Part shown: positions 1 through 8,761 of the stretch, piece after piece | How positions within the stretch are numbered: the stretch's first letter is position 1 | Layout: each line of letters starts with the position of its first letter | NCBI RefSeq assembly: GCF_016820585.1 | Contig: NZ_JADHDX010000006.1 | Location: 62,001 to 126,000 of the forward strand | Direction: 5' to 3' | DNA from: Arthrobacter beigongshangensis | GTDB taxonomy: Bacteria > Bacillota > Bacilli > Bacillales_A > Planococcaceae | Length of the DNA stretch: 64,000 bases | The notes under the pieces: model-generated | What the model was told of the DNA's origin: nothing | The model's input: only the letters and a program-made list of their open reading frames with translations | Database searches by the model: none | Translations under genes and position numbers: made by a program

Positions 1-14
1 AGGAGACGATTAAT

Positions 15-1664
15 ATGGGTACATTTTCGGCGCTAGAAAGACAGGCTACGTTTGACAGAATGGCAGACGAATCATTCGATTTACTCGTCATTGGTGGAGG
101 AATTACGGGCGCGGGTATTGCTTTAGACGCCGCAACCCGCGGTTTGAAGGTGGCGCTCGTGGAGATGCAGGATTTTGCATCTGGTACGTCAAGTCGTTCG
201 ACGAAATTGGTGCATGGGGGATTACGTTATTTAAAGCAGTTTGAAATTAAGGAAGTGGCGGAGCTCGGTAAAGAGCGTGCGATTGTTTACGAAAACGGTC
301 CTCATGTGACGACGCCAGAATGGATGTTATTACCGTTTCATAAAGGGGGTACCTTCGGCAAATTGTCGACGTCATTTGGACTGCGTGTTTATGACTTTTT
401 GGCGGGTGTTAAGAAACAGGAAAGAAGAACAATGCTGTCGCTAGCAGAAACCATTCGTAAGGTGCCGATTGTCAAAAAAGATGGCTTACTTGGCGGTGGC
501 GTTTACGTGGAATACCGCACAGATGATGCACGCTTGACGATGGAAGTAATCAAGGCGGCAGTGGAAAATGGCGCAGTGATTACGAATTATGCCAAGGCGG
601 CGCAGTTTATTTACGATGATAGGGAGCAGGTAATAGGTGCTGATATAAAGGATATGCTGACGGATAAGACAGTGTCAGTGCAGGCAAAAAAAATTGTCAA
701 TGCAACAGGACCATGGGTAGATGACGTACGAGAAATGGATGGCTCTAAGAGCGAAAAGCACTTGATTTTATCCAAAGGAGTCCACTTGGTGTTCGATCAA
801 TCTACCTTCCCATTGCAACAAGCGGTCTATTTCGATACGCCTGACAAACGCATGGTGTTTGCAATTCCTCGGGATGGCAAAACGTATGTAGGGACGACGG
901 ATACATTTTACGATGCGAGCCGTGCGACGATCAAGATTACGACAGATGATCGCGCGTATATTATGGGGGCGATTCACTATATGTTCCCAGATTTACAAAT
1001 TGCAGAAAAAGATATTGAGTCGGGCTGGGCAGGGATTCGTCCGCTCATTCACGAAGAAGGTAAAAGCCCTTCTGAAATTTCAAGAAAAGATGAAATTTGG
1101 CAATCAGATACAGGATTAATTACTATTGCAGGTGGGAAATTAACGGGTTATCGTAAAATGGCAGAAACCGTAGTGAGCATGGTTGTAGAAAATATGGCTG
1201 CAACAGACAATAAACAATTTGGTCCATGTGTCACCAAACATTTCCCGATTTCTGGCGGAGATGTTGGCGGTTCGGCAAGGCTGCAACAATTTTTATACGC
1301 CAAGAATAAGCAAGCGCAGCGTTTAGGGTTGAATGAACAGCAAGGCCTCAAATTGGCGAAGATGTATGGGTCCAATGTCGATACGGTGTTTGGTTATGTG
1401 GAGGTCAATGATACGTTGCTTCCCCCTGTGTTATATGCTCAATTAATGTATGCGATTCATCATGAAATGGCCGTTAAGCCAACTGATTTCTTTATTAGAA
1501 GGACGGGGGCTTTATTATTCGATATTGCTACTGTTATGGAATGGAAGGAGCAAGTGATGGCAGAAATGGCGACAACTTTTGGCTGGACTACAGATCAGCA
1601 GACACGCTATGCGAAAGAATTACAGCAAGAAATCGTGTGTGCGACGACTGCGGTCGAGGTATAA
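15..1664 (+). CDS. glpD: Aerobic glycerol-3-phosphate dehydrogenase
   Basis: FAD-dependent, membrane-associated enzyme that oxidises sn-glycerol 3-phosphate to dihydroxyacetone phosphate and passes electrons to the quinone pool. The 549-residue length fits the Bacillus family (about 555). The N-terminal dinucleotide fold carries GGGITGAG at residues 27-34, followed by the SGTSSRSTKLVHGGLRYL-type segment of GlpD/GlpO enzymes; the C-terminal third is the DAO_C-type helical domain. The ATG is preceded by AGGAGA at the window edge, so its promoter and any GlpP-dependent leader lie outside. It is followed 28 bp later by glpP, and then glpFK, giving a complete glycerol catabolic locus. Confidence 0.97.
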   Translation: MGTFSALERQATFDRMADESFDLLVIGGGITGAGIALDAATRGLKVALVEMQDFASGTSSRSTKLVHGGLRYLKQFEIKEVAELGKERAIVYENGPHVTTPEWMLLPFHKGGTFGKLSTSFGLRVYDFLAGVKKQERRTMLSLAETIRKVPIVKKDGLLGGGVYVEYRTDDARLTMEVIKAAVENGAVITNYAKAAQFIYDDREQVIGADIKDMLTDKTVSVQAKKIVNATGPWVDDVREMDGSKSEKHLILSKGVHLVFDQSTFPLQQAVYFDTPDKRMVFAIPRDGKTYVGTTDTFYDASRATIKITTDDRAYIMGAIHYMFPDLQIAEKDIESGWAGIRPLIHEEGKSPSEISRKDEIWQSDTGLITIAGGKLTGYRKMAETVVSMVVENMAATDNKQFGPCVTKHFPISGGDVGGSARLQQFLYAKNKQAQRLGLNEQQGLKLAKMYGSNVDTVFGYVEVNDTLLPPVLYAQLMYAIHHEMAVKPTDFFIRRTGALLFDIATVMEWKEQVMAEMATTFGWTTDQQTRYAKELQQEIVCATTAVEV

Positions 1665-1692
1665 TAAGGCTCGGAGGGAGAGGGGAAATACA

Positions 1693-2262
1693 ATGCCTTT
1701 TCGTGAACAAAAAATCTTACCTGCTTTGCGTAATCTGAAGCAGCTCGAACCATTGCTGAGCAGCCCCTATGAGTATATTGTCTTGTTGGAAGTGCATATA
1801 AGTAATCTCAAAACGATTAAAAATGAGGCAGATCGCTATTGTAAAAAGATTATTATTCATGCGGATTTAATTCAAGGGTTAAAAACAGATGATTTTGCCG
1901 CAGAGTTTCTTTGTAATGATATTCGGCCAGCGGGTATTATTTCTACCCGGTCGAATATGATTATGAAAGCGAAGGCCAAAGGGATTATTGCGATTCAACG
2001 AATGTTTTTATTGGATACGATTGCTTTGGAAAAGAGTTATTCGCTCATTGAAAGGACGAAGCCAGACTATATTGAAATTCTTCCTGGTGTCATTCCCCAA
2101 ATCATTAGTGAAGTTCATGAAAGAACGGGGATTTCAATTATTAGTGGGGGACTTATTCGGTCAGAAGACCATGTCCGTGCTGCATTGGATGCGGGTGCAA
2201 AAGCTGTAACGACGTCCAATCAACAGCTGTGGGCAGCGTTTGCGAAAGATAGAAAAGCGTAA
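1693..2262 (+). CDS. glpP: Glycerol-responsive antiterminator GlpP
   Basis: 189-residue RNA-binding antiterminator which, with glycerol 3-phosphate bound, prevents termination in glp leader transcripts. The protein has the (beta/alpha)-barrel pattern of the GlpP family, including DYIEILPGVIPQII and ISGGLIRSEDHV. I chose the ATG at 1693 because it follows GGAGGGAGAGG at suitable spacing and gives the family N-terminus; the longer frame open from 1579 overlaps glpD in another frame and has no ribosome site. Its target is probably the terminator at 2352-2404 ahead of glpF. In B. subtilis glpP heads glpFK, whereas here it lies between glpD and glpFK. Confidence 0.92.
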   Translation: MPFREQKILPALRNLKQLEPLLSSPYEYIVLLEVHISNLKTIKNEADRYCKKIIIHADLIQGLKTDDFAAEFLCNDIRPAGIISTRSNMIMKAKAKGIIAIQRMFLLDTIALEKSYSLIERTKPDYIEILPGVIPQIISEVHERTGISIISGGLIRSEDHVRAALDAGAKAVTTSNQQLWAAFAKDRKA

Positions 2263-2287
2263 TGTTCATATTATTTTTAGAAAAGTA

Positions 2288-2316
2288 TTGACAATAGTTT
2301 GAATCTTTACTAGACT
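2288..2316 (+). promoter_or_regulatory. Sigma-A promoter of glpFK
   Basis: TTGACA at 2288-2293, 17-bp spacer, TAGACT at 2311-2316. It lies in the glpP-glpF gap, about 35 bp ahead of the attenuator stem. Confidence 0.75.
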
Positions 2317-2351
2317 ATGGATAGGTTAATAAAAAGTGGTTGAGCATTGAG

Positions 2352-2404
2352 GTCCACATTTATTCATTCCGCACAAAGCGGGTGATTAAATGTGGACTTT
2401 TTTA
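2352..2404 (+). terminator. glpF leader attenuator (probable GlpP target)
   Basis: Perfect 11-bp inverted repeat GTCCACATTTA (2352-2362) / TAAATGTGGAC (2387-2397) followed by a run of T, between the promoter and glpF. This is the position and form of the GlpP-controlled terminator in Bacillus glp leaders: without glycerol 3-phosphate transcription should stop here. That GlpP binds this RNA is inferred. Confidence 0.82.
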
Positions 2405-2414
2405 TGATTCCACA

Positions 2415-2428
2415 CGTAACCGCTTACA
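2415..2428 (-). promoter_or_regulatory. Catabolite-responsive element (cre) for CcpA
   Basis: Read on the minus strand the site is TGTAAGCGGTTACG, matching 13 of 14 positions of the cre consensus TGWAANCGNTNWCA. It sits downstream of the attenuator and just before the glpF ribosome binding site, so bound CcpA would act as a roadblock to glpFK transcription. Confidence 0.65.
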
Positions 2429-2451
2429 AAAAATCAAAGGAGGAAGAGGAA

Positions 2452-3282
2452 ATGACACCATTTTTAGGGGAGTTAATTGGTACAATGATTTTAATCATCT
2501 TTGGAGCGGGTGTAGTCGGCGGAGTGTTAATGAAAGATTCGAAGGCTGAGGGTGCTGGCTGGATAGTCATTACACTTGGATGGGGGCTTGCTGTGACGAT
2601 GGGCGTTTATGCAGTTGGAAATTTCAGTGGAGCTCATTTGAACCCAGCGGTTACAATTGGATTGGCATCTATCGGAGAATTTCCATGGGCTGATGTTCCA
2701 AACTATATATTTGCACAAATGACGGGAGCTATTCTAGGGGCAGTCATCATTTATTTCCAATACCTACCTCATTGGAGTAAGACAGAGGACCAGGGTGCGA
2801 AACTCGCGGTGTTTGCAACGTCGCCTGCAATTCGTCATCCACTATCGAATTTAGCGAGTGAAATGATTGGTACGTTTGTCTTGCTATTAGGTCTGTTGAT
2901 GATTGGTGCAAATGAATTTACAGAAGGATTGAACCCGTTAATTGTCGGTGCACTTATCGTTGCAATTGGTATGTCACTGGGCGGAACAACTGGTTATGCG
3001 ATTAATCCGGCACGTGATTTAGGGCCAAGAATTGCTCATTTCTTCTTGCCGATTGCGGGTAAAGGATCATCAGACTGGAGTTATGCATGGGTACCTATCG
3101 TAGGACCAATTCTTGGCGGTGCGTTCGGTGCGCTATTCTATCAACAATTTTTCACGGGTGTAAATAGTGTTGCGTTTTGGGTAGTTGGAGCTGTTGTATT
3201 AGTAGTTCTGTTGGGCGCTCAATTTACGCTTAAACAAGAAACTGCAGTAGTCGTAAAACAAAGAGTTGCAAAAGGGGCATAA
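2452..3282 (+). CDS. glpF: Glycerol uptake facilitator
   Basis: 276-residue aquaglyceroporin that lets glycerol diffuse across the cytoplasmic membrane. Both pore motifs are present: NPA in HLNPAVT and NPA followed by R-D in INPARDLGPR; the Asp after the second NPA-R is typical of glycerol-conducting rather than water-only channels. Six hydrophobic segments are evident. The ATG at 2452 follows AAAGGAGGAAGAGG; an upstream in-frame ATG at 2392 falls within the attenuator stem and is unlikely to be used. glpK begins 28 bp downstream, in the same transcript. Confidence 0.96.
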   Translation: MTPFLGELIGTMILIIFGAGVVGGVLMKDSKAEGAGWIVITLGWGLAVTMGVYAVGNFSGAHLNPAVTIGLASIGEFPWADVPNYIFAQMTGAILGAVIIYFQYLPHWSKTEDQGAKLAVFATSPAIRHPLSNLASEMIGTFVLLLGLLMIGANEFTEGLNPLIVGALIVAIGMSLGGTTGYAINPARDLGPRIAHFFLPIAGKGSSDWSYAWVPIVGPILGGAFGALFYQQFFTGVNSVAFWVVGAVVLVVLLGAQFTLKQETAVVVKQRVAKGA

Positions 3283-3295
3283 GACTAAAAAATAG

Positions 3296-4804
<1,509 letters not shown>

Positions 4805-4810
4805 CTTGAA

Positions 4811-4854
4811 AAGGCTAGCAAGTATCGCTTATAGCGTGCTTGCTAGCTTTTTTT
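4811..4854 (+). terminator. Terminator of glpFK
   Basis: GCTAGCAAG (4814-4822) pairs with CTTGCTAGC (4839-4847), followed by seven T. Confidence 0.9.
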
Positions 4855-4865
4855 CAATAGATATA

Positions 4866-5405
4866 TTAGGCTTTCTTAGGCCGAGGCCAAATAAAATATG
4901 AAATGGAGATGACGAGGTCGATGCCAAGGACGATGGCCCATACTTTCAGCGTTCCGGATAATGCTTCTGTTTTTGTTGGATTATCGATGAAGTAAATCAT
5001 GGCCATTAGGAATGCGGCACCAATGATATAGGCGAGTCCATGCTGCAGGGAGCCTTTCAAAGAATGACGGGCGTGTGCCAATCCGGTTTTCCTTATCGGT
5101 TTTTGTCCCTGTTTCTGAATATAATAAACAAAACGTTCATCTGCCCAGCGAATCATACTTTTTCCGAAAGCGACGGATACCCCGAGGTAGATAGCCGCAA
5201 GAGCATGTACTTGGGTGGCAGTTGCTCCGTTGTATAGGTTAGTTGCTGTGACGATCAGTAAAATTAAATCAATAACGGGTGTTAAAGCGAGCAAGAAAAA
5301 ACCGAGTTTTTCACGCTTAAATAGATAACGTGTGATAAGTCCGAGTAAGATGACGACCCAAAATCCGATTTCACACGCGACGATTGTCCATGCGATGAAA
5401 TTCAT
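4866..5405 (-). CDS. Conserved integral membrane protein, function unknown
   Basis: 179 residues with about four or five hydrophobic segments (roughly residues 5-25, 33-54, 67-80, 124-141 and 152-172) and a basic loop rich in Lys/Arg/His in the middle (residues about 85-115). I do not recognise a named family with certainty. The ATG at 5405 is preceded by AAAAAGGAG at good spacing. It is convergent with glpK, and the gap to prsA holds the prsA terminator, so it appears to be a single-gene unit. No catalytic motif seen. Confidence 0.8.
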   Translation of the reverse strand: MNFIAWTIVACEIGFWVVILLGLITRYLFKREKLGFFLLALTPVIDLILLIVTATNLYNGATATQVHALAAIYLGVSVAFGKSMIRWADERFVYYIQKQGQKPIRKTGLAHARHSLKGSLQHGLAYIIGAAFLMAMIYFIDNPTKTEALSGTLKVWAIVLGIDLVISISYFIWPRPKKA

Positions 5406-5500
5406 ATGAATACTCCTTTTTAACCTATTTGTATTGAATAATCCTATATTACCATTTCAATTCAATTTGTAGCGAATAATTTGGTGTATGACCGACACTC

Positions 5501-5537
5501 AAAAAAAAACGGAAAAGCCACTTTAGCTTTTCCGTTT
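5501..5537 (-). terminator. Terminator of prsA
   Basis: On the minus strand ACGGAAAAGC and GCTTTTCCGT form the stem, followed by a run of nine T. Confidence 0.85.
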
Positions 5538-5547
5538 CATTGTTCAT

Positions 5548-6417
5548 TTATTTCCCTACCAATGAATTCTCAATATCATATTTCTCTTTCACTTCGTCTA
5601 GCCAGTCAGTATACGCTGTCTGCATTTGCTCCTCGACTAACAGCTTTTGGATGTCTTCTTTCTTATCCTCATAAACAGCCTCTTTCGCCGCTTTTTTATC
5701 GGTGACATGAATGATATGGTAGCCATGTTCTGTTTTCACGGGCTCACTAATTGCATCAATCTCCATTGAAAATGCAGCCTCTTCAAATTCGGCAACCATT
5801 TTACCATGGCCAAAGTAGCCTAATTCGCCACCTTTTTCTGCACTACCTGTATCCGTCGAATATTCTTTCGCCAGTGTTGCAAAATCCTCGCCATCTGCCA
5901 GTTTTTTCGCAACTTCTTTTGCTGTGGCTTCATCCTCAACTAAAATATGACTCGCTTCAACCTGATCCTCTGTGCTAAGTGTTTCCTTGTTTTCATCGAA
6001 ATAAGTTTTAGTATCCTCGTCTGTTATGTCGATGCGTGGTTCAACCACTTTTCGAATCGATAAATATTCAGTGATACTCGCTTTGAATTCCTTCTCAGTG
6101 ATACCGCCTTGCTCCAATGCAGCAGCAAAGGCTTCCTCTCCGCCGGCGCTTTCAATTTGCGTGACAAGCTCGGCTTCTACTTCCTCATCAGAAACGGTCA
6201 CTTTTTCTTTTTTCAGCTCCATAGCAATGACTTTATCTTCAATCATCATATCAAGGGCTTGTTGTCCGGAAGCTTTGACAAGTGTGTCATATAATTCTTC
6301 CTTAGTGATTTTTTCATTGCCCACTTTCGCTACGACTTCTTCGTTCCCTTTTGAACACCCCGCTACCATCACAAGGATGACGGCAATTATTAGTGGGTAT
6401 AGCCATTTCTTAGACAT
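5548..6417 (-). CDS. prsA: Foldase lipoprotein PrsA (parvulin-type prolyl isomerase)
   Basis: 289-residue lipoprotein that assists folding of secreted proteins on the outer face of the membrane. The signal peptide ends in lipobox VAGC with the lipidated Cys at residue 21. An N-terminal chaperone region is followed by a PpiC domain (about residues 150-245) with VEASHILVEDE, GSAEKGGELGYFGHGKMV and SEPVKTEHGYHIIHV. The C-terminus is a helical, charged tail as in Bacillus PrsA. The ATG follows GGAGGAGAAT. Upstream lies a ~30-bp element also found before the htrA-type gene at 18971, and the two-component genes immediately upstream may control both. Confidence 0.93.
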   Translation of the reverse strand: MSKKWLYPLIIAVILVMVAGCSKGNEEVVAKVGNEKITKEELYDTLVKASGQQALDMMIEDKVIAMELKKEKVTVSDEEVEAELVTQIESAGGEEAFAAALEQGGITEKEFKASITEYLSIRKVVEPRIDITDEDTKTYFDENKETLSTEDQVEASHILVEDEATAKEVAKKLADGEDFATLAKEYSTDTGSAEKGGELGYFGHGKMVAEFEEAAFSMEIDAISEPVKTEHGYHIIHVTDKKAAKEAVYEDKKEDIQKLLVEEQMQTAYTDWLDEVKEKYDIENSLVGK

Positions 6418-6448
6418 GTATTCTCCTCCAAAATCTTTGATTACTCAT

Positions 6449-6491
6449 ATGGTACATCGTAAATATGAACAAATTATTACGGAGGAGGTTA
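6449..6491 (-). promoter_or_regulatory. prsA promoter with element shared with htrA
   Basis: On the minus strand a 31-bp element (6461-6491) containing GTAATAATTTGTTCATATTT is followed, after exactly 6 nt, by the -10-like TACCAT (6449-6454). The same element and spacing precede the htrA-type gene (18971). There is no good -35 in its place, as expected of an activator-dependent promoter. GTAATA and GTTCATA start 10 bp apart, like half-sites of an OmpR/PhoB-type regulator. It overlaps the stop codon of the kinase gene. Confidence 0.6.
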
Positions 6492-7895
6492 GTTCGGTAA
6501 TAAAATCGTAAATTTCGTGCCTTTCCCTTGTTCACTAAACACTTCAATTGTCCCATTATGCATGGTGACGAGCTGTTTGACGATGGATAGACCGAGCCCA
6601 AATTCTCCATATGGATTCGTAGTCCGTGACACAATCGCCTTATAAAACCGTCCCCAAATTTTTTCGACATCTTCTGGATCAATGCCGACACCGGTATCTT
6701 CAATTTCAATCACGGTCATATCGTTCTGCACATAGCCACGTAAAAAGATAGACCCGTTTTCAGTAAATTGAATACTGTTTTTCGTAATGTTAATCAAAAT
6801 CTGGGTGAGCCGATCATAATCAGCATGTACAGTTACGTGAGGTGCTACATCGACGATTATCCTATCCTGCTGTTCAACCGCGACTCCTTCAAGCTGATCC
6901 TTAATAATTTCTAATAGTTCAGCGAGCTGGATGTCTTGTTTAAATAATGTAATTTGGTTGGAACGTATTTTTTCATAATCCAGGTTTTCATTGACGAGGC
7001 GGATGAGTCGCATCGTTTCATTACTGGCGAGCTGGAATCCTTTTTCTTTTTCCGTTTCTGAAATCATGTCATTTCTCATGCCCTCGATGATGCCGCGGAT
7101 CGTTGTCAGTGGTGTTCGTAGTTCATGGGAAACATCTGCCATGAACTGGCGTCGACGGTTTTCTAGGCTTTCGATTTCTTCCATGGATATATTTAATGTC
7201 TCGACCATTTTGTTGAAATCCTCGGCAAGTTCACCAATCTCGTCGACATTAGCCGATGGAATACGGACAGAGTAATCTCCTTGTGCCACAAGTGAGGTTG
7301 CTTCACGAAGCCGCTTGATACGCTTCCCATGGAAATTCGATAAAATCCAGCTGAGTAATAGTGCGACCGCAAGCGCGAGCACCATTGTGAATAGCAAATA
7401 GGTATTCATCTGCGTAATAACTTCCTTTGAGCCTTTAATCGGCGACGTCAATAGAATGCCCCCGACAAACTGGTTGTTTTGGACATAGGGAAGTAGGACG
7501 AAGGTGACCGCTTCGTCGAAACGCTTGAAATCCTGTTTAACTGTGACTGTTTTACCGTTTTTAATCTCCTGCCATTCGTCCTCACTTAATAGTCCGATGA
7601 CAGGTGCCTTTAGCTCGGTGGTATAAATGATAGCAGATTGCTCGTCGAATAAAATGTATTGAATATCACGGCCGTTTAACACATGTTCATAGGCTTGTAG
7701 CGTACTCGTCGAATTGCGAGGGTTGCGATTTAGGTCGCGTAAAATAGTTTGTCCATACGTCGCCAGTTCTTCCGTTTTATTGTTATAGACAAATTGTTCA
7801 ACATAATGAGTGAATAGCACACTTAGTATTAAAAAGGCGATGACGATAACGCTGACATGGCTCGCGAGCTGCTGGTATAAGTATTTGACTTTCAC
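6489..7895 (-). CDS. Sensor histidine kinase, HAMP/HisKA/HATPase type
   Basis: 468-residue membrane kinase. Transmembrane segments at about residues 14-32 and 165-187 enclose an extracytoplasmic sensor domain of about 130 residues; a HAMP domain (about 188-240) leads to the HisKA domain with SHELRTPLTT (phospho-His257) and an ATPase domain with N-box NITKNS, G1 DTGVGID and G2 FGLGLSIVK. It begins with GTG at 7895, overlapping the regulator stop in a GTGA arrangement, so the two are translationally coupled. I cannot assign it to a named pair: the sensor domain does not resemble B. subtilis CssS as I recall it. Lying next to prsA, a cell-envelope role is plausible. Confidence 0.93.
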   Translation of the reverse strand: MKVKYLYQQLASHVSVIVIAFLILSVLFTHYVEQFVYNNKTEELATYGQTILRDLNRNPRNSTSTLQAYEHVLNGRDIQYILFDEQSAIIYTTELKAPVIGLLSEDEWQEIKNGKTVTVKQDFKRFDEAVTFVLLPYVQNNQFVGGILLTSPIKGSKEVITQMNTYLLFTMVLALAVALLLSWILSNFHGKRIKRLREATSLVAQGDYSVRIPSANVDEIGELAEDFNKMVETLNISMEEIESLENRRRQFMADVSHELRTPLTTIRGIIEGMRNDMISETEKEKGFQLASNETMRLIRLVNENLDYEKIRSNQITLFKQDIQLAELLEIIKDQLEGVAVEQQDRIIVDVAPHVTVHADYDRLTQILINITKNSIQFTENGSIFLRGYVQNDMTVIEIEDTGVGIDPEDVEKIWGRFYKAIVSRTTNPYGEFGLGLSIVKQLVTMHNGTIEVFSEQGKGTKFTILLPN

Positions 7896-8593
7896 TTGGA
7901 CTCACCTATTGTTTCATCAAAACGATAACCGACGCCCCAAACGGTGTGGAAAAAGGGTTGCTCCTCTGTCGCGATTTTCGTGCGAAGTCGCTTAATATGG
8001 ACGTCCACGGTACGGTCATCCCCGTAGAAATCATAGCCCCAGACGTTGTCTAATAATTGCTCGCGTGAAAAGACTTGTTTCGGGTGTTGGGCAAAATGGG
8101 ACAGTAAATCAAATTCTTTTGGCGTTAAGTTAAGGACGGGCTTGCCGTCTAATCGCACTTCGCGTGTGTTGTGATTGATGTTGAAATGCACGGTTTCGAT
8201 GATGCCTTCTTGCTGCTCATTGACTTGTTGAGGTGTGTACCTGCGTGTCACGGCTTTAATACGTGCCATGAGCGCGAGTGGGCTAAACGGTTTCGTGACA
8301 TAATCATCCGCTCCCATCTCAAGTCCGAGTACTTGGTCAGATTCACTGTCCTTGGCGGTTAGCATAATCATCGGGCCTGTGTAATTGTCTTGTCTTAATT
8401 TTCGGCAAATCGAAACGCCATCCATTCCGGGGAGCATCCAGTCGACAATGAGGCAGTCCCAATTCTCCTCACTTGCACGGCGATAGCCTTCTAAACCGTC
8501 TTTGACGAAATGTCCTTCGATGCCTTCTTTGGAGAAAAAGAGTTCAATCATCGAAGAGACACTTTCGTTGTCTTCAATTACTAAGATTTTCAT
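7892..8593 (-). CDS. OmpR/PhoB-family response regulator
   Basis: 233 residues. The receiver domain has acidic residues ED near the N-terminus, phospho-acceptor Asp51 in IVDWMLPGMDG, and the TKPFSPLAL lysine motif; the C-terminal winged helix contains LTPKEFDLLSHFAQHP, DNVWGYDFYGDDRTVDVHIKRLR and TVWGVGYRF. First gene of a two-gene operon with the kinase. Family members bind tandem direct half-sites about 10-11 bp apart; the element shared by the prsA and htrA promoters has that form, making it a candidate target (inference). Confidence 0.95.
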   Translation of the reverse strand: MKILVIEDNESVSSMIELFFSKEGIEGHFVKDGLEGYRRASEENWDCLIVDWMLPGMDGVSICRKLRQDNYTGPMIMLTAKDSESDQVLGLEMGADDYVTKPFSPLALMARIKAVTRRYTPQQVNEQQEGIIETVHFNINHNTREVRLDGKPVLNLTPKEFDLLSHFAQHPKQVFSREQLLDNVWGYDFYGDDRTVDVHIKRLRTKIATEEQPFFHTVWGVGYRFDETIGESK

Positions 8594-8687
8594 AAAATCG
8601 CCTCCGCTTTAGCAATATCTTATATCCATTATGATAGCGAATGTTACAAGGCTGCAACCGTAAATACTTACGAACTTAAATAAGGGC

Positions 8688-8748
8688 GGCTAAATTGAAA
8701 CAATCCGCCTCCGATGCATGCCAATGGTCATGCTCCGAAAGTGGATTG
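8688..8748 (-). terminator. Probable terminator of the peptide-binding protein gene
   Basis: Long imperfect stem: CAATCC (8701-8706) pairs with GGATTG (8743-8748), with inner CTCCG/GCATG-type pairing. On the minus strand it is followed by a short T-rich tract. Confidence 0.55.
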
Positions 8749-8761
8749 TGTGTTAAAAGGC

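Noticed and set aside
6026..6511. 161-codon plus-strand frame opposite prsA
   Set aside because: Shadow of prsA: no ribosome site and low-complexity Ser/Thr composition typical of antisense frames.
6489..8593. Naming the kinase/regulator pair CssS/CssR
   Set aside because: The sensor region does not resemble B. subtilis CssS as far as I recall; only function by context is suggested.
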